Below are positions 14,091 through 15,806 of a DNA stretch of 15,806 nt, in pieces (position 1 is the first letter of the stretch; each line of letters begins with the position of its first letter). Both the position numbers and the translations under genes were made by a program. The notes beneath the pieces were generated by a model. The model saw only the letters and a program-made list of their open reading frames with translations. It made no database searches and had not been told where the DNA came from. The stretch comes from Niastella sp966211305 (lineage in GTDB: Bacteria; Bacteroidota; Bacteroidia; Chitinophagales; Chitinophagaceae): positions 1 through 15,806 of the forward strand of contig CBIHPC010000138.1 of the NCBI GenBank assembly GCA_966211305.1, in the 5' to 3' direction.

Positions 14091-15560
14091 TTATTTTGAG
14101 CGGATGGCCTTAGTGAGTTGTTCAACGGCGTACTCCGTTTCCGTTTCATTCATCCAGCCAAAACCCATTCGGGTGGAATTCAGTGAGATAGGCGAGGTAT
14201 TATGGATCAAACCATTTGAAAGAATGAGTCCCTGCGATTTTAATTTTTCTGTAAGCGGGGGCAGTGGAACCGATTTATGGAATTTAGCCCAGATGGCCAG
14301 TCCGCCATCGGGTATTTTGAACTCGATAATGTCGGAAAGGTTTTCATTCAGCAGTCCGCATAAAAAATCGCGGCGTTTATGATAGGCCAGCAGTGCCTTT
14401 TTCATATGTCTTTTTATATGCCCTTCTTCAAACATTTCGGTAAGCGCCAGTTCCATAATAGGGTCGCCCTGTACGTCTATCAATTGCCGTAAGCGGCTTA
14501 GTTCGAGAATAAGATTTTGCGGCGCTATAATATAACCGGTTCGAATGGCAGGTGCAATGGTTTTGCTGAGCGTGCCGATATATACTACCATGCCTTTTGT
14601 ATCGGCGCTTACCAGGGGCAGCATGGGACTGCTTAAGTAATGAAAGTCGTAATCATAATCGTCCTCGATGATAATAAACCCATACTTTTCGGCAAGCGAC
14701 AACAACTGAATACGGCGGGCAGCCGCCAGGGTTACCGTGGTGGGGTAGTGGTGGTGCGAGGTGATGTACAACGCTTTTATTTTTTTGCGTGTACAAAGTT
14801 TCGCAATGGCATCTACATCTATGCCGTATTCGTCGACCTTCACGCGCGCCAGTTGCATACCGGCCTCCAGAAAAACATGATCGGCATAATAGTAGTTTGT
14901 ATCGCCTACAATGATGGTATCGCCTTTTGCAAATAATATGGCCGTAAGCAGGTATATCGCCATTTGAGCGCCGCGGGTAACCAGGATATTTTCAAATGTG
15001 GTTTGCAGGCCGCGGCTGGCATTCAGATAGTCGGAGAGAACAACCCTGAATTTTTGCACACCGGGCGTTTCAACATACGACATGAATTTCAGGTAGGTAT
15101 TTCTCGACAAAACGCTTTTATAAGCCCTGCCGATCTCATCGGCCGGGATCAACCGCATATCGGGGCCATCGTGAAAACCGGTTATATGCCGTAAAGGCAA
15201 TGAAGGGGAACGGGTGACCGTATTCACTTTTACGGTATAACCGGTTGTAGCCGCAAAGTTCTTTTGTTTGACCGTATTTGAAAAACGGCGGGCGTTTATT
15301 TCGGGCAGTTCTTTGCTGGTAAAGGTTCCTTTTGAAGGATGCATTTCTATCCAGCCCTGGGCATCGAGCTCCTCATAGGCGCGTACGATCGTTTTACGAT
15401 GTACTTCCAGTATTTCGGCCATTTGCCGGGTTCCGGGCAGTTTAATGCCGGGACCAACCCGCCCTTTGCGCATTTCCTGTATAACGGAATTGGCTATTTG
15501 CAGGTAAACAGGGCAATCACTGTCTTTCTGTAATTGTATGATCGTTTTCCATGGAAGCAT
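14091..15560 (-). CDS. MocR/PdxR-type transcriptional regulator (GntR wHTH fused to PLP aminotransferase-like domain)
   Basis: The 489-residue protein has a winged helix-turn-helix of the GntR kind at about 17-82 (VYLQIANSVIQEMRKGRV, LPGTRQMAEILEVHRKTIVRAYEELDAQGWIE). A roughly 45-residue linker leads to a fold-type I aminotransferase domain (about 125-489). PLP-binding hallmarks are present: EDDYDYDFHY (299-308) with the ring-contacting Asp, and GTLSKTIAPAIRTGY (329-343) with the presumed Schiff-base Lys333 and phosphate-contacting Arg340. HHHYPTTVTLAAARR (269-283) has Thr where HQxPTG is usual. MocR proteins sense PLP or an amino compound and act as dimers on spaced half-sites. The ligand here is unknown. 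The start ATG abuts operator-like site B (15563-15604), suggesting autoregulation. A second matching site precedes the PepSY-like gene. Confidence 0.94.
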   Translation of the reverse strand: MLPWKTIIQLQKDSDCPVYLQIANSVIQEMRKGRVGPGIKLPGTRQMAEILEVHRKTIVRAYEELDAQGWIEMHPSKGTFTSKELPEINARRFSNTVKQKNFAATTGYTVKVNTVTRSPSLPLRHITGFHDGPDMRLIPADEIGRAYKSVLSRNTYLKFMSYVETPGVQKFRVVLSDYLNASRGLQTTFENILVTRGAQMAIYLLTAILFAKGDTIIVGDTNYYYADHVFLEAGMQLARVKVDEYGIDVDAIAKLCTRKKIKALYITSHHHYPTTVTLAAARRIQLLSLAEKYGFIIIEDDYDYDFHYLSSPMLPLVSADTKGMVVYIGTLSKTIAPAIRTGYIIAPQNLILELSRLRQLIDVQGDPIMELALTEMFEEGHIKRHMKKALLAYHKRRDFLCGLLNENLSDIIEFKIPDGGLAIWAKFHKSVPLPPLTEKLKSQGLILSNGLIHNTSPISLNSTRMGFGWMNETETEYAVEQLTKAIRSK

Positions 15561-15562
15561 AG

Positions 15563-15604
15563 CGGACTACCTGGCTGGTTAAAAATGATCACTAAGATAG
15601 TCCA
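15563..15604. promoter_or_regulatory. Putative MocR-type operator, site B (abuts mocR start)
   Basis: GGACTA (15564-15569) and TAGTCC (15598-15603) form an inverted repeat with 28 bp between the arms, as in site A. The left arm extends as CGGACTACCTGG (15563-15574), identical to the reverse complement of 13953-13964. It begins 3 bp from the mocR ATG and lies between mocR and the divergent small gene at 15719. Binding here could repress mocR, control the divergent gene, or both. Confidence 0.7.
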
Positions 15605-15627
15605 TTTGCACGAGATCGGCATGTATG

Positions 15628-15642
15628 GCCGTTTGAAACGGC
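15628..15642. promoter_or_regulatory. 15-bp perfect palindrome in the divergent region
   Basis: GCCGTTT-G-AAACGGC is a perfect inverted repeat with a single central base, so it cannot form an RNA hairpin loop but would suit a dimeric DNA-binding protein. It lies 68 bp from the mocR start and 77 bp before the + strand gene. ACCTGGC just to its right (15643-15649) repeats part of the site B arm. Confidence 0.4.
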
Positions 15643-15718
15643 ACCTGGCAAAGCGGTTTCCATTTTCAATGATCTTTGCCCTGGCATAATTTTTAATCTG
15701 TTGATATAAACTTTTAAT

Positions 15719-15806
15719 ATGCGTGACTGGCTCAGAGGTTTGATAGCAGGGTATGCCGCCTGGAAATGGGGTGGCGGCTGTTTGGGAACCATTATCGTTT
15801 TTGTAC
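15719..15806 (+). CDS. Small hypothetical protein, N-terminal part only (runs off window)
   Basis: An ATG at 15719 opens a frame running off the right edge after 29 codons. It reads MRDWLRGLIAGYAAWKWGGG followed by CLGTIIVFV. The pattern is a short basic amphipathic helix, then a G-rich stretch with Cys, then the start of a hydrophobic helix. From memory, this is typical of a family of very short (about 40-60 residue) Bacteroidota proteins with one C-terminal membrane segment and no assigned function. It is divergent from mocR, so sites B and 15628-15642 could regulate it. The opposite-strand frame in this region has no protein-like features. No convincing promoter was found in 15605-15718. 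Confidence 0.55.
   Translation, partial: MRDWLRGLIAGYAAWKWGGGCLGTIIVFV

Noticed and set aside
14640..14936. Plus-strand 98-residue frame inside mocR
   Set aside because: It is fully antisense to the conserved aminotransferase-like domain and has no recognisable features.
15592..15792. Minus-strand 66-residue frame at the right edge
   Set aside because: It has no protein-like features and overlaps both the operator region and the more convincing + strand small gene at 15719.
1..15806. tRNA, rRNA, riboswitch, prophage or insertion-sequence genes
   Set aside because: No cloverleaf, rRNA motif, riboswitch core, transposase or phage protein was recognised on either strand by reading.

Overview
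The window looks like chromosome of a Bacteroidota bacterium, probably Chitinophagaceae-like (Niastella/Chitinophaga type). The pointers are the protein style, the lack of Shine-Dalgarno sequences, a Bacteroidota-type -7 promoter element (TAnnTTTG) in front of one gene, a MocR regulator of a kind common in the phylum, and quasi-repetitive intergenic 'words'. The assignment rests on recognition, not on a search.

Left two thirds (1-9551, all + strand): the downstream part of a respiratory complex I (nuo) operon, in the order nuoC (5' end outside the window), D, H, I, J, K, L, M, N. Together these encode the Q-module core (C, D, I), the quinone-site membrane subunit (H), the J/K linker subunits and the three antiporter-like proton pumps (L, M, N). 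nuoE, nuoF and nuoG, which often lie between D and H, are absent here. A 192-bp gap of short repeats occupies that place. NuoM lacks the mid-membrane TM7 lysine, which is Phe224 here, while NuoL and NuoN keep theirs.

Most of the longer nuo gaps hold repeats. A GTTGA-rich module follows the stop codons of nuoD, nuoI and nuoK. Other word types sit close to start codons: seven tandem ATTCACG copies ending 2 bp before nuoL, and T-rich modules before nuoJ and before the gene after nuoN. A GC hairpin lies between nuoH and nuoI, and TAATGTG words follow nuoL. A small Ala/Pro-rich protein of unknown function (9687-10070) follows nuoN and may be the last cistron. A bidirectional terminator (10082-10111) separates it from the convergent genes to the right.

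Right third (mostly - strand): a secreted protein of unknown function (possibly DUF6770-like) and a secreted M48-type zinc metalloprotease form a probable two-gene operon with a promoter at 13228-13235. Next come a terminator, a small secreted PepSY/BLIP-like protein, and a MocR-type (GntR plus aminotransferase fold) regulator. The start of a tiny + strand membrane-type protein runs off the right edge.

The most interesting regulatory signal is a pair of matching sites, GGACTA-N28-TAGTCC. One directly abuts the mocR start and the other lies in front of the PepSY-like gene. They share a 12-base half-site and the same spacing, so a small MocR regulon is the natural inference. No stretch above 300 bases lacks a gene. 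The longest gaps (about 190-220 bp) are described among the features.
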